This document shows positions 1-8,547 of a stretch of 64,000 bases of DNA, one piece after another. The first letter of the stretch is position 1. Every line of letters starts with the position of its first letter. The DNA lies in NCBI GenBank assembly GCA_963727235.1, contig CAVSFZ010000019.1, positions 152,465 through 216,464 of the forward strand, given 5' to 3'. The position numbers and the translations under genes are program-made. The notes below the pieces were generated by a model that was not told the origin of the DNA, ran no database searches, and saw only the letters and a program-made list of their open reading frames with translations. Source of the DNA: CAVPTL01 sp963727235 (GTDB lineage: Bacteria > Actinomycetota > Thermoleophilia > Gaiellales > JAICJC01).

Positions 1-1
1 G

Positions 2-1444
2 GATCGCCTGCTGGGGAGAGACGGCGGCGAGATCCGCTCGGGGATGACCCGCAGCGGCTCGCTGCGGCAGCTCGAAGTGACCGAACGGGCGATCCCGCCG
101 GCTGGAGACGCCCGCATCATCGTGATGCGCGACGTCACCGAGCGAAACGTCGCCCAGCACGAGGCCGACGTGCTCGCATATCAGTACGCCGCCGATCTCA
201 CGGCTGTTGCCCAGGTGGCCCGGCGGCTGCCGCGAACCACCGACCCGAGTGCGGCGCGCAATGCCATCTGCCAGGCATTGCTGGAGGTGTGCGACGGCAT
301 GCTGGCGGTGTTGATGGAGCCCGACGGCCAATCGGGTCTGGTGTCGACCGGCATCGCCGGCGGCGGGCAGCAATCGGCTCCGCTCAGGGTTGCGGTCGAC
401 GAGGCAGGATCGGCCACCGCGGATGTGTTCTCGTCGGGCGAACCGTTTTTCATCGCCGATCTGGCGGTGTACGACGACGTTTCCCCGCGCCTGGCGGAGG
501 CCACCGGGATCGTGTCGGCGCTGTGGCAGCCGGTGCTTCGCGACGGGTGCGTGGTGGGGGTGCTCCTGGTGGGATGGGATCGCCCGGTGATGCACCTGTC
601 CGATCGGGCTGCGGCGGTCGCCGGGCTGTTTGCGGCCGAGGCCGCGGTTGCGATCGAGCGGGCCGACTTTCTGGCGCAGCTGGAAGCGCTCAACCGCGCG
701 CTGGCGATGCAGCTGGAGGCGCTGCGGATGTCCGATCAGATCAAGACCGACTTCGTCTCGAGCGTGTCGCACGAGCTGCGCACACCGCTCACGGCGATCC
801 TTGGGTACGTCGAGATCCTGGCGGCCGAGGCCGCGGGCGGCGTCACCGAGGAGCAAGCCGAGTTCTTGGGGATCGTCGACCACAACGCCCGGCGGCTGGA
901 GGCGCTGATCACCGATCTGCTGACGCTCTCGGGGGTCGAGAGCGGCAACCTCTCGATCAGTGCCGAGCCGACCGACCTGCGCCCGTTGGTGAGCACCGCC
1001 GTCCGCGACCAGGCTCTGACGCTGAACGCCCGCCGGCTGCAGGTGATCACGCGGCTGCCCGACGAGCCGGTGATGGCCAAGGTCGACACCGAGCGTCTCG
1101 GCCAGGTGTTGGCCAATCTGCTGTCCAACGCCTCCAAGTTCACACCGGTCGAGGGCACCGTCGAGGTCACCCTGGCGATCCACGACACCGGTCGCGGACG
1201 GCAGGCCCACGTGGTCGTGTCCGACTCCGGGATCGGCATTCCGCCGGATGACCTGCCGCGCCTGTTCGAGCGGTTCTTTCGAGCTCGCAACGCGACCGAC
1301 CAGGCAATCCCAGGCACCGGGCTGGGCTTGGCAATCTGCTGCGCAATCGTGGAGGCCCACCAGGGCCGGCTCACGATCGACAGCGAACTCGGGCGCGGCA
1401 CCGAAGCGACGGTGCTGCTTCCACTTCTCGAACAACACGCCTGA
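2..1444 (+). CDS. Sensor histidine kinase (PAS-GAF-HisKA-HATPase), 5' end outside window
   Basis: The open frame runs from the window edge, so the 5' end is missing; the first internal ATG is at 44. Visible parts in order are the tail of a PAS domain ending VMRDVTERN, a GAF-like domain (about residues 50-205 counted from that ATG), a short helical linker, a HisKA domain with the phosphoacceptor His at about residue 243 in SVSHELRTPL, and a HATPase domain with N box NLLSNASKF, G1 DSGIGIP and G2 GTGLGLAI. No membrane segment is seen in this part, so it may be a soluble sensor, although the missing N-terminus could change that. The receiver protein 13 bases downstream is the likely phosphoryl acceptor. 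Family assignment is firm; the signal is unknown. Confidence 0.93.
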   Translation, partial: DRLLGRDGGEIRSGMTRSGSLRQLEVTERAIPPAGDARIIVMRDVTERNVAQHEADVLAYQYAADLTAVAQVARRLPRTTDPSAARNAICQALLEVCDGMLAVLMEPDGQSGLVSTGIAGGGQQSAPLRVAVDEAGSATADVFSSGEPFFIADLAVYDDVSPRLAEATGIVSALWQPVLRDGCVVGVLLVGWDRPVMHLSDRAAAVAGLFAAEAAVAIERADFLAQLEALNRALAMQLEALRMSDQIKTDFVSSVSHELRTPLTAILGYVEILAAEAAGGVTEEQAEFLGIVDHNARRLEALITDLLTLSGVESGNLSISAEPTDLRPLVSTAVRDQALTLNARRLQVITRLPDEPVMAKVDTERLGQVLANLLSNASKFTPVEGTVEVTLAIHDTGRGRQAHVVVSDSGIGIPPDDLPRLFERFFRARNATDQAIPGTGLGLAICCAIVEAHQGRLTIDSELGRGTEATVLLPLLEQHA

Positions 1445-1457
1445 AGGAGGCTGATCG

Positions 1458-1838
1458 ATGGATTCCGAAACCGCGACTGTGCTGGTCGCCGACGACGAGC
1501 CGCACCTGCTGCGGCTGGTCAAATTCCGATTGGAACGGGAGGGCTACCGGGTGCTCACGGCTGCCGACGGCGACGCTGCGCTGCACGTGGCCCGCACCGA
1601 GCAGCCCGACCTGTGCGTGCTCGACGTGATGATGCCCAAGCGCTCGGGCTTCGACGTGCTGCGTGAGCTGCGTGCCGACGAGCGGTTCAACTCGACCAAG
1701 GTGATCATGCTCACCGCCCGCGCGCAGGACCGCGACGTGGATGCCGGGTTCTCTCTGGGAGCGGACGATTATGTGACCAAGCCGTTCAGTCCCAACGAGC
1801 TGCGGGTTCGCATCAGCGCACACTTGAACCGGCGCTGA
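1458..1838 (+). CDS. Receiver-only response regulator (CheY-like)
   Basis: This 126-residue protein is a single receiver domain with no output domain. The acidic pocket is D12-D13, the phosphoacceptor is D56 in VLDVMMP, and the conserved Thr86 and Lys108 (VTKPF) are present. The start is supported by a strong Shine-Dalgarno AAGGAGG at 1444-1450, seven bases before the ATG and touching the kinase stop codon, so the two are very probably co-translated. A lone receiver may act as a phosphate relay or bind a protein partner. It could feed a downstream phosphotransfer protein or diguanylate cyclase elsewhere; none is visible here. Confidence 0.92.
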   Translation: MDSETATVLVADDEPHLLRLVKFRLEREGYRVLTAADGDAALHVARTEQPDLCVLDVMMPKRSGFDVLRELRADERFNSTKVIMLTARAQDRDVDAGFSLGADDYVTKPFSPNELRVRISAHLNRR

Positions 1839-1860
1839 CCCGTCGCGTCGCCGCGTCCGT

Positions 1861-1866
1861 TATCGT
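1861..1866 (+). promoter_or_regulatory. -10 box TATCGT for the YbdK-like gene, leaderless geometry
   Basis: TATCGT ends eight bases before the ATG at 1875 and no Shine-Dalgarno sequence intervenes. This spacing puts the transcript start at or next to the ATG. It is one of a set of such sites in the window. Confidence 0.5.
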
Positions 1867-1874
1867 GGCGACGC

Positions 1875-3071
1875 ATGGGCGAGACGCCGAAGATCATCGA
1901 TCCCCTGGCGGCGTTGGAAGCAGCACGCGAGGGGTTTGAGCAGGGCCAGGATTTCTCGATCGGCGTCGAGGAGGAGTTCGCGATCCTCGACCCCGAGTCA
2001 CTGGATATGGTGCCGGGCTTCGAGCGTTTTGCCGAGGCCGCCGGCGAGGGGCCGCTGGCGGGCGCGATTGCAGGCGAGCTGATCCGCTCGGAGGTGGAGA
2101 TACGCACGGGCCGATGTGAGACGTTTGCCGAGGCGGCCGAGGTGATGGCTCGCCGGCGTGTCCAGCTGCTCGATCTGGCGACCCGGCTGGGGGTGCGTCT
2201 GTCGGCCGCCGGCTGCCACCCGTTCGCCCGTTGGCAGGACCAGGAGGTGATCGCCACGCCGCACTACCACCTGGTCGAGTCGACACTGAGGTATGTGGCC
2301 TGGCGGAACAACACCTTCGGCATTCACGCCCACACCGGCATCCGCGGCGCCGATCGCGCCGTCGCGGTCAACTCGGCTATGCGCTCGGTGCTTCCCGAGC
2401 TGCTCGCGATCTCGGCCAGCTCGCCCTGGATCGAAGATCGCTACACCCATCTCCATTCCACTCGCACACAGGTGTTCACGCGCATGTTTCCCCGCTGCGG
2501 CATCCCTGATCACCTCGCCGACTGGAGTGAGTACGAGCAGTACGTGCGGTTCCTGGTGAACACCGGGTCGATCCGTGAACACACCGAGATCTGGTGGAGC
2601 GTGCGGCCCCATCAAGCGTTCCCGACGGTCGAGACGCGCATCTGCGATGCCCAGCCGGAGTTTGCCCAGGCGGTCGCGCTGGCGGGGTTCATGGTGGCGC
2701 TGACCGCGCGGTTCGCCCGCATGTACGACGAGGGCCGGCCGCTGCCCGCGCACGCTCCCCGGCTGCTGGAGGAGAACCTGTGGCGGGCGATCCGCTGGGG
2801 GATGGACGGCGAGTTGATCGATTTCGATGCCGGCCGCTCGGTGCCGGCCCGCGCGCGCATCGACGCGCTGCTCGAGGGCGTCGCCGAGGTGGCCGCCGAG
2901 TTGGCGATCACGCCCTACCTCGCCCCGCTCGAGGGACCGTCGCCGGCTCAGGTCTACTCGGTCGAGCTGAGGGCGGGGGCAACCCCCCGTGAGCTGTGGC
3001 CGGGAGTGGTGGAGCGCACCCACGCCTCCGCCGGAGAGTGGCTTGCACAGGTCGCAGGAGAGGTGGGGTGA
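1875..3071 (+). CDS. ybdK: Carboxylate-amine ligase, GCS2/YbdK family
   Basis: The 398-residue product opens with FSIGVEEEFAIL, the hallmark of the glutamate-cysteine ligase 2 family (YbdK, EgtA and plant-type GCS). It keeps the family segments GIHAHTGI and SSPWIEDRYT and a tail with RARIDALLEGV. Members join glutamate to an amine, typically cysteine, using ATP; YbdK itself has weak gamma-glutamylcysteine synthetase activity. In Actinomycetota related enzymes serve ergothioneine or unknown gamma-glutamyl products. The next gene overlaps its stop codon (GTGA), so a short operon through 4233 is likely. Exact substrate cannot be read from sequence. Confidence 0.85.
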   Translation: MGETPKIIDPLAALEAAREGFEQGQDFSIGVEEEFAILDPESLDMVPGFERFAEAAGEGPLAGAIAGELIRSEVEIRTGRCETFAEAAEVMARRRVQLLDLATRLGVRLSAAGCHPFARWQDQEVIATPHYHLVESTLRYVAWRNNTFGIHAHTGIRGADRAVAVNSAMRSVLPELLAISASSPWIEDRYTHLHSTRTQVFTRMFPRCGIPDHLADWSEYEQYVRFLVNTGSIREHTEIWWSVRPHQAFPTVETRICDAQPEFAQAVALAGFMVALTARFARMYDEGRPLPAHAPRLLEENLWRAIRWGMDGELIDFDAGRSVPARARIDALLEGVAEVAAELAITPYLAPLEGPSPAQVYSVELRAGATPRELWPGVVERTHASAGEWLAQVAGEVG

Positions 3072-3439
3072 GCGCTCAGCCGCCACCTGACGAGAACGCC
3101 GTTCCGGCCGCCGCGGACGTGATCCTCTCCAGCGTCGCCATGCTGCTCAGCGTCGGCTTCGCGCGCACCGGCCTCACCAACGAGGCCGACGTCGAAGCCG
3201 ACTTGGCCCAGACCGAGCAGGCGATCGAGGCGGTGCGGGCGTTGATGCCGGTGCTCGAGCGGCTGCTGCCGCCCGCCGCCCTGCTGGAGTACCGGCAGGC
3301 GCTGGCCGACCTGCAGATGGCATACTCCCGCGGGTTGCAACCGCCTGCCCCCGACAGCCCGCCGTCACCCGAGGAGTCAGAACCGGCTGTCGAGACGGCT
3401 GAGCGACCGAAGATCTGGACACCGAGAGGGGATGTATGA
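3068..3439 (+). CDS. Small conserved protein, DUF1844-like helical
   Basis: The 123-residue product is not securely recognised. The GTG start at 3068 overlaps the TGA of the ligase gene, and its own stop overlaps the ATG of the phosphorylase gene (ATGA), so translational coupling on both sides is likely. Residues 15-85 are predicted helical, with a hydrophobic VILSSVAMLLSVGF segment followed by a charged heptad-like stretch; the last 40 residues are Pro/Glu-rich and probably disordered. The layout resembles small DUF1844 proteins, but that is a weak match by eye. Function is unknown. Confidence 0.75.
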   Translation: MSAQPPPDENAVPAAADVILSSVAMLLSVGFARTGLTNEADVEADLAQTEQAIEAVRALMPVLERLLPPAALLEYRQALADLQMAYSRGLQPPAPDSPPSPEESEPAVETAERPKIWTPRGDV

Positions 3440-4233
3440 GCGACGCGGAGATTGGCGTATTTGGCGGTTCGGGGTTCTACTCGTTCCTCGAGGACGCCGA
3501 GGACGTCACGGTGGACACCCCGTACGGCCCGACCTCTGACCGGTTCGTGGTCGGGGATGTCGGCGGCAAGCGGGTCGCCTTCCTGCCCCGGCACGGACGC
3601 AACCATCAGCTCCCTCCGCACGCGATCCCTTACCGCGCCAACCTGTGGGCGATGAAGGAGCTGGGGGTTCGGCGGGTGATCGGCCCCTGCGCCTCCGGCA
3701 GCCTGACCAAGGATCTTCCTCCGGGCACGTTCGTCGTGTGCGACCAGTTCGTCGATCGCACCAGCGGCCGCGCCGACACGTTCTACGACGGTCCCGTGAC
3801 CACGCACGTCTCGGCCGCCGATCCGTACTGCTCCGACTTGCGCGCGACGCTGCTCGAGACCGGCCGTGAACAGGGCTTGGACATCCGCGACGGTGGCACC
3901 GTGGTGGTGATCCAGGGCCCGCGGTTCTCGACCCGGTCGGAGTCTCGCTGGTTCTCCTCGATGGGCTGGGGCGTGATCAACATGACGGCCTATCCCGAGG
4001 GCTGGCTGGCCCGCGAGCTGGAGCTGTGTTACGCCAACATCTCGTTGATCACCGACTATGACGTCGGGCTGGAGGACGATCCCGACGTCGAGCCGGTCAG
4101 CCACGAGGGTGTCGTGAAGGTGTTCACCGAAAACAACGAGCGCCTGCGAGACCTGCTGTTTGCGGCCATTCCCAAGATTGGCGCGCAACCGTCCGATACC
4201 TGTGCGACCGCGCTGACGGGGGCGCGCTTCTAG
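3436..4233 (+). CDS. mtnP: S-methyl-5'-thioadenosine / purine nucleoside phosphorylase
   Basis: The 265-residue product belongs to the PNP/MTAP phosphorylase family that cleaves the glycosidic bond of methylthioadenosine or purine nucleosides with phosphate. Family landmarks are GVFGGSGFY at the N-terminus, LPRHGRNH (phosphate and ribose contacts), the GPCASGSL segment, NMTAYPE and ITDYD in the base-binding region. The NMTAYPEGWLARE stretch resembles MTA phosphorylases. Some actinobacterial and archaeal members also accept 6-oxopurines, so substrate preference is uncertain. It ends a three-gene overlapped unit and is followed by a promoter for the pyrophosphatase. Confidence 0.88.
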   Translation: MSDAEIGVFGGSGFYSFLEDAEDVTVDTPYGPTSDRFVVGDVGGKRVAFLPRHGRNHQLPPHAIPYRANLWAMKELGVRRVIGPCASGSLTKDLPPGTFVVCDQFVDRTSGRADTFYDGPVTTHVSAADPYCSDLRATLLETGREQGLDIRDGGTVVVIQGPRFSTRSESRWFSSMGWGVINMTAYPEGWLARELELCYANISLITDYDVGLEDDPDVEPVSHEGVVKVFTENNERLRDLLFAAIPKIGAQPSDTCATALTGARF

Positions 4234-4281
4234 TTCGTTCCGGCTGTCGGCGTCGGCGATACGAGCGGTTCCGACAACCGT

Positions 4282-4309
4282 TTGGTGGAGCCGGTGCCAC
4301 TGTTACAAT
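4282..4309 (+). promoter_or_regulatory. Probable sigma70-type promoter of hppA
   Basis: TTGGTG (4282-4287) and TACAAT (4304-4309) are separated by 16 bases and lie about 38 bases before the GTG start. Unlike many genes here, this one has a real leader with a Shine-Dalgarno sequence. Confidence 0.5.
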
Positions 4310-4346
4310 CCGCCGGTTGTATCCGACCTTCTAAGGAGTTCATGCT

Positions 4347-6392
4347 GTGAGTTTCCTGGCAAGTCACGCGGTTGCGATCGCGCTCGTCTGTGGTGTCGCC
4401 GCCGTCATTTACGGTCTTCTGCTGACTCAGTGGGTGCTGAAGCAGCCCGACGGCAACGACCGCATGCGGGAGATCGCAGCAGCGATCCAGGAAGGCGCCG
4501 CGGCGTATCTGAAGCGGCAGTACACGACCATCGCAGTGGTTGCCGTGGTGGTCACGATCGCCATCGCCATCGCCGGTGCGTTCAGTGACGACCTCGGCAT
4601 CAAGGTGGCGATTGGCTTTGTGATCGGTGCGGTGCTGTCCGGAGTCACCGGCTTCATCGGCATGAATGTGGCTGTGCGTTCGAACGTTCGCACCGCCGAG
4701 GCCGGTCGCCAGGGAATGGCGCCGGCGCTGTCGATCGCGTTCAAGGGAGGCACCGTCACCGGCATTCTGGTGGTCGGTCTCGGTCTCCTCGGCGTCGCCG
4801 GCTACTACGGCATCCTCAAGCAAATGGGTGACTCCGACCTCACCGCCACCAAGGCGCTGGTGGGCTTGGCGTTCGGCGGTTCACTGATCTCCGTGTTCGC
4901 GCGGTTGGGCGGCGGCATCTTCACCAAGGGCGCCGACGTCGGAGCCGACCTGGTGGGCAAGATCGAAGCCGGCATCCCCGAGGACGATCCCCGCAACCCG
5001 GCCGTGATCGCCGACAACGTCGGCGACAACGTGGGCGACGACGCCGGCATGGCCGCCGACCTGTTCGAGACCTACGCGGTCACGATCGTGGCGGCGATGT
5101 TCCTGGGCGCGCTCGGCGAGGTGCACAACGCGGTTGTGCTGCCGCTCCTGCTGGGCGCCCTGGCGATTCCGGCCTCGATCGTCGGCACCCTGCTGGTGCG
5201 GCTGCCCAAGAGCGGCAGCATCATGACCGCCCTCTACACCGGCGTGTTCGTCTCGGCCGTGCTGTCGGCCGTGCTGTTCATCCCGGTGGTGCACTCGGTC
5301 TCCAGCGGTCTGCCGGCAGACGGCAACCGGATCTACGCCTGCGCGCTGATCGGGCTGATCATCACCGCGCTGCTGGTGGGGATCACCGAGTACTACACCG
5401 GTACCCGCTTCGGCCCGGTGAAACGAATCTCACAGCAGTCGACCACCGGTCACGCCACCAACATCATCGCCGGCCTGGCCGTCGGTATGCAGGCCACCGC
5501 GTTGCCGGTGATCGTGCTCGTGGTCGGCACGCTGATCTCGTTCAAGCTGGCCGGGATCTACGGGATTGCGACCGCGGTCACCGCCATGCTCTCCATGGCA
5601 GGGATGGTTGTCGCCCTGGACGCCTTCGGCCCAATCACCGACAACGCCGGCGGAATCGCCGAGATGGCGGATCTGCCGCACGAAGTGCGCGACAAGGTGA
5701 CCGACCCGCTGGACGCCGTCGGCAACACCACCAAGGCGGTTACCAAGGGCTATGCCATTGGTTCGGCGGGCTTGGCCGCGCTGGTGCTGTTCCAGTCCTA
5801 CAACGACGAGCTCGCGGCCAAGCTGGGCCATCCCGTGTTCTTCGAGATCAACGATCCCTGGGTGCTGGCAGGTCTCCTGATTGGCGGTCTGATGCCGTTT
5901 CTGTTCGCCTCGCTGGCGATGGACGCGGTCGGCCGCGCCGGCGCCGCGGTGGTCGAGGAGGTGCGCCGCCAGTTCCGCGAGATCCCGGGGATCATGGAGG
6001 GCACCGCCAAGCCCGACTATGCCCGCTGCGTCGACCTGGTCACGCGCTCGGCCATCCGTGAGATGCAGCTGCCCGCACTGATCCCGGTGGCGGTGCCGAT
6101 CGTGGTTGGCCTGATCTCCTACCAGATGCTGGGCGGTCTGCTCGTGGGGACGATCGTCACCGGCCTGTTCCTGGCGATCTCGATGACGTCGGGCGGTGGG
6201 GCATGGGACAACGCCAAGAAGCTGATCGAGGACGGCGCACACGGCGGCAAGGGGTCGCCCGCGCACGCTGCATCGATCACCGGCGACACGGTCGGCGATC
6301 CCTACAAGGACACCGCCGGTCCGGCAATCAACCCGATGATCAAGATCACGAATATCGTCGCCATCCTGATCATTCCACTGCTGACTCGGTAA
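4347..6392 (+). CDS. hppA: K+-independent proton-translocating membrane pyrophosphatase
   Basis: The 681-residue polytopic protein is a membrane pyrophosphatase that couples PPi hydrolysis to H+ export. The PPi-binding core reads KGADVGADLVGKIEAGIPED followed by the acidic NVGDNVGDDAGMAADLFE segment. The determinant GNTTKAVTKGYAIG carries Lys where K+-dependent enzymes have Ala, so it should be K+-independent. About 16 membrane helices are visible. The start is GTG at 4347, with AAGGAG at 4333-4338 eight bases upstream; the ATG at 4341 runs into a stop at once. It is probably monocistronic, and supplies proton motive force from biosynthetic PPi. Confidence 0.96.
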   Translation: MSFLASHAVAIALVCGVAAVIYGLLLTQWVLKQPDGNDRMREIAAAIQEGAAAYLKRQYTTIAVVAVVVTIAIAIAGAFSDDLGIKVAIGFVIGAVLSGVTGFIGMNVAVRSNVRTAEAGRQGMAPALSIAFKGGTVTGILVVGLGLLGVAGYYGILKQMGDSDLTATKALVGLAFGGSLISVFARLGGGIFTKGADVGADLVGKIEAGIPEDDPRNPAVIADNVGDNVGDDAGMAADLFETYAVTIVAAMFLGALGEVHNAVVLPLLLGALAIPASIVGTLLVRLPKSGSIMTALYTGVFVSAVLSAVLFIPVVHSVSSGLPADGNRIYACALIGLIITALLVGITEYYTGTRFGPVKRISQQSTTGHATNIIAGLAVGMQATALPVIVLVVGTLISFKLAGIYGIATAVTAMLSMAGMVVALDAFGPITDNAGGIAEMADLPHEVRDKVTDPLDAVGNTTKAVTKGYAIGSAGLAALVLFQSYNDELAAKLGHPVFFEINDPWVLAGLLIGGLMPFLFASLAMDAVGRAGAAVVEEVRRQFREIPGIMEGTAKPDYARCVDLVTRSAIREMQLPALIPVAVPIVVGLISYQMLGGLLVGTIVTGLFLAISMTSGGGAWDNAKKLIEDGAHGGKGSPAHAASITGDTVGDPYKDTAGPAINPMIKITNIVAILIIPLLTR

Positions 6393-6410
6393 TCTTCCGC
6401 CGTCACGCGG

Positions 6411-6416
6411 TATAAC
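6411..6416 (+). promoter_or_regulatory. -10 box TATAAC for the first APC-USP permease
   Basis: TATAAC sits eight bases before the ATG at 6425 with no Shine-Dalgarno sequence between, consistent with a leaderless or nearly leaderless transcript. Confidence 0.45.
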
Positions 6417-6424
6417 AGGCAGCT

Positions 6425-8371
6425 ATGCCGGTAAAGCGCCGTCAAGCCGGGGGTTTGCACCGCGTGCTCGGGACGGCGGCGCTGTTCTCGACCGCGTACG
6501 GAAACGTCGGTTCGTCGATCTACTACGCACTCGGTCTGGTGACCGTGTACGCCCTCGGGTTGACGCCGGTGGCGTTCTTCATCTCCGGCGTGATCTTCTT
6601 CTTCACGGCCGTGACCTACGCCGAGGCCACCGCCCGCTTCCCCGAGGCGGGCGGCTCGGCGTCGTTCACGCGCCACGCGTTCAACGAGTTGGTCAGCTTC
6701 TTTGCCGGCTGGGCGCAGATGCTGAACTACACCGTCACGATCGCCATCTCGGCGATCTTCGTGCCGCACTACCTGGCCAAGTTCTGGCCTGGCGGCAACC
6801 TGATCGGCCACCCCAACGACATCTACGGCGGGGCGCTGGTGGTGCTGTTCCTCGTGATCCTGAACATCGTCGGGGTGAAGGAGGCCGCGGGGCTGAACAT
6901 CTTTCTCGCCCTGGCCGACCTGGCGACTCAGGCGCTCTTGGTGGTGATCGGCCTGGTGGTGGTGTTCTCACCGTCGGTGCTGAGCAGCAATGTCGACCTC
7001 GGCACGGTGCCGACGTGGAGTAACTTCATCGTGGCCATCCCGGTGGCGATGGTGGCCTACACCGGCATCGAGACCGTCTCCAACATGTCGGAGGAGGCGA
7101 TCGACCCGGCTCGGCACGTGCCCCGCGCGATCATGTACGTGGTCGTGGCCGTGTTTGCGATCTACGCGTTTCTGCCATCGGTTGCCCTCTCCGCATTGCC
7201 GGTGAAGCCGGCCACCCCGGCGATGGTGGCCGACTCGCACGATCCCACCCTGGCGTGCGCCAAGCAGGTGAAGCTGGGCGAACCGACGTCGGAACTTGCC
7301 TGCCGGTTCGCCGGTGATCCGGTGGCCGGTCTGGTGGACAACCTCGGGTTGCCCGCGATCATCACCCAGGGGCTGGGCTACTACGTCGGGTTGCTGGCGG
7401 CGACCATCCTGATCATCGCCACCAACGCCGGCATCATCGGAGTTTCGAGACTCACCTACTCGATGGGGCTGCACCGCCAGCTGCCGCCGATCATCAGCCG
7501 GGTTCATCCCAAGTACAGCACCCCGTATGTCGCCATCATCTTCTTCAGCGTGATCGCGGTGGTGCTGATGGTCCCCAACGGGTCAACCCAGTTTCTGGGG
7601 AATCTGTACGCCTTCGGGGCGATGCTGTCGTTCACCCTGGCTCACGCGGCCGTGATCCAGATGAGACGCACGATGTCCTCCGACGACATGCCGTGGCGGG
7701 GGCCGTTGTCCTACAAGGTCGGTAACTACGACCTACCGCTGTTCGCCGTGCTCGGGCTGATCGGGTGCCTGGCCTCGTGGCTGGTCACGATCGTGCTGCA
7801 CTTCGTCGACGGCGTCGCGCCGGTGGGGATGATCTGGCTGATCATCGGACTGGTCGTGTACACCCTCTACCGTCGGTCCCAGCACCTGCCGCTGACCCAG
7901 ACGGTGCTGATGCCGCCGGTGTCGTTCGGCCCGGCACTCGAGGTCGAGTACCGGTCGATCCTGATGCCGCTGACCGCCCATCGGGTGACCGACGAGATGA
8001 CCGCGACCGCGCTGCGGCTGGCGGCCGAATCGGGGGCAACGCTGGTCGCGCTCTACCCGATCGAGGTGCCACTCGACCGGCCGTTGTCCGACGCCATGAG
8101 CGATGAGGTCGAGAAGGCCGAGCGGGAGCTGCGCGAGACGGCTGCTCTGGGGGATGAGTACGGCGTCTCGGTCATCACCCGACTGGTGCGTACCCGAAAT
8201 GTGGGTGAGGCGATCGTGGGCGAAGCGGAGCGACGCCGCTCCGAGATCATCGTGATGGGCGCGGCCGACCGCAAGCGGGCGGGCGAGCGAATGTTCGGGC
8301 GTGTGATCGACTACGTCCTGCGAAACGCCACCTGCCGGGTGATGGTCGGCACCGTGAGCGCCACCGGCTGA
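6425..8371 (+). CDS. APC-superfamily permease fused to a C-terminal USP domain
   Basis: The 648-residue protein has about 12 membrane helices (residues 15-490), starting with the APC signature AYGNVGSSIYYALG, and then a cytosolic universal-stress-protein domain (about 510-648) beginning RSILMPLTAHRV and containing the nucleotide-loop-like VMGAADRKRAGERMFG. It is a paralogue of the protein at 8548-10509. APC-USP fusions are annotated as amino-acid permeases, but the K+ importer KimA has the same layout, and the TrkA genes just downstream make cation transport plausible. That role is inference. The small gene at 8371 overlaps its stop (TGATG). Confidence 0.88.
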   Translation: MPVKRRQAGGLHRVLGTAALFSTAYGNVGSSIYYALGLVTVYALGLTPVAFFISGVIFFFTAVTYAEATARFPEAGGSASFTRHAFNELVSFFAGWAQMLNYTVTIAISAIFVPHYLAKFWPGGNLIGHPNDIYGGALVVLFLVILNIVGVKEAAGLNIFLALADLATQALLVVIGLVVVFSPSVLSSNVDLGTVPTWSNFIVAIPVAMVAYTGIETVSNMSEEAIDPARHVPRAIMYVVVAVFAIYAFLPSVALSALPVKPATPAMVADSHDPTLACAKQVKLGEPTSELACRFAGDPVAGLVDNLGLPAIITQGLGYYVGLLAATILIIATNAGIIGVSRLTYSMGLHRQLPPIISRVHPKYSTPYVAIIFFSVIAVVLMVPNGSTQFLGNLYAFGAMLSFTLAHAAVIQMRRTMSSDDMPWRGPLSYKVGNYDLPLFAVLGLIGCLASWLVTIVLHFVDGVAPVGMIWLIIGLVVYTLYRRSQHLPLTQTVLMPPVSFGPALEVEYRSILMPLTAHRVTDEMTATALRLAAESGATLVALYPIEVPLDRPLSDAMSDEVEKAERELRETAALGDEYGVSVITRLVRTRNVGEAIVGEAERRRSEIIVMGAADRKRAGERMFGRVIDYVLRNATCRVMVGTVSATG

Positions 8372-8535
8372 TGCTGAGGGCAAACCGCGCGATCGCGGTC
8401 ATCTTTCTCGTGATCGGCGCCGCCATCCTGATCCGCACTTTGACTCTGGGTGGCGGGCAGGTCGGATTCCTGGCAGCGGCGGTGTTCCTGGTGCTGGGCG
8501 TGCTGCGCTGGCGTGCCCTGCGCCCGCCACAGTAA
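8371..8535 (+). CDS. Small two-helix membrane protein, 54 residues
   Basis: The ATG at 8371 shares its A with the TGA of the permease gene (TGATG), a classic coupled arrangement. The product has two hydrophobic helices, around residues 8-23 (IAVIFLVIGAAILI) and 31-45 (VGFLAAAVFLVLGVL), joined by a Gly-rich turn, and ends in a basic tail RWRALRPPQ. Similar tiny proteins sit beside USP and permease genes in actinobacteria; no function is known. Because it lies exactly between two paralogous permeases it may be an accessory subunit. Its stop codon overlaps the -10 box of the next gene. Confidence 0.7.
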   Translation: MLRANRAIAVIFLVIGAAILIRTLTLGGGQVGFLAAAVFLVLGVLRWRALRPPQ

Positions 8536-8538
8536 GCT
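8533..8538 (+). promoter_or_regulatory. -10 box TAAGCT for the second APC-USP permease
   Basis: TAAGCT overlaps the TAA stop of the small membrane protein gene and lies nine bases before the ATG at 8548, without a Shine-Dalgarno sequence. Confidence 0.45.
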
Positions 8539-8547
8539 CACCCCGGC

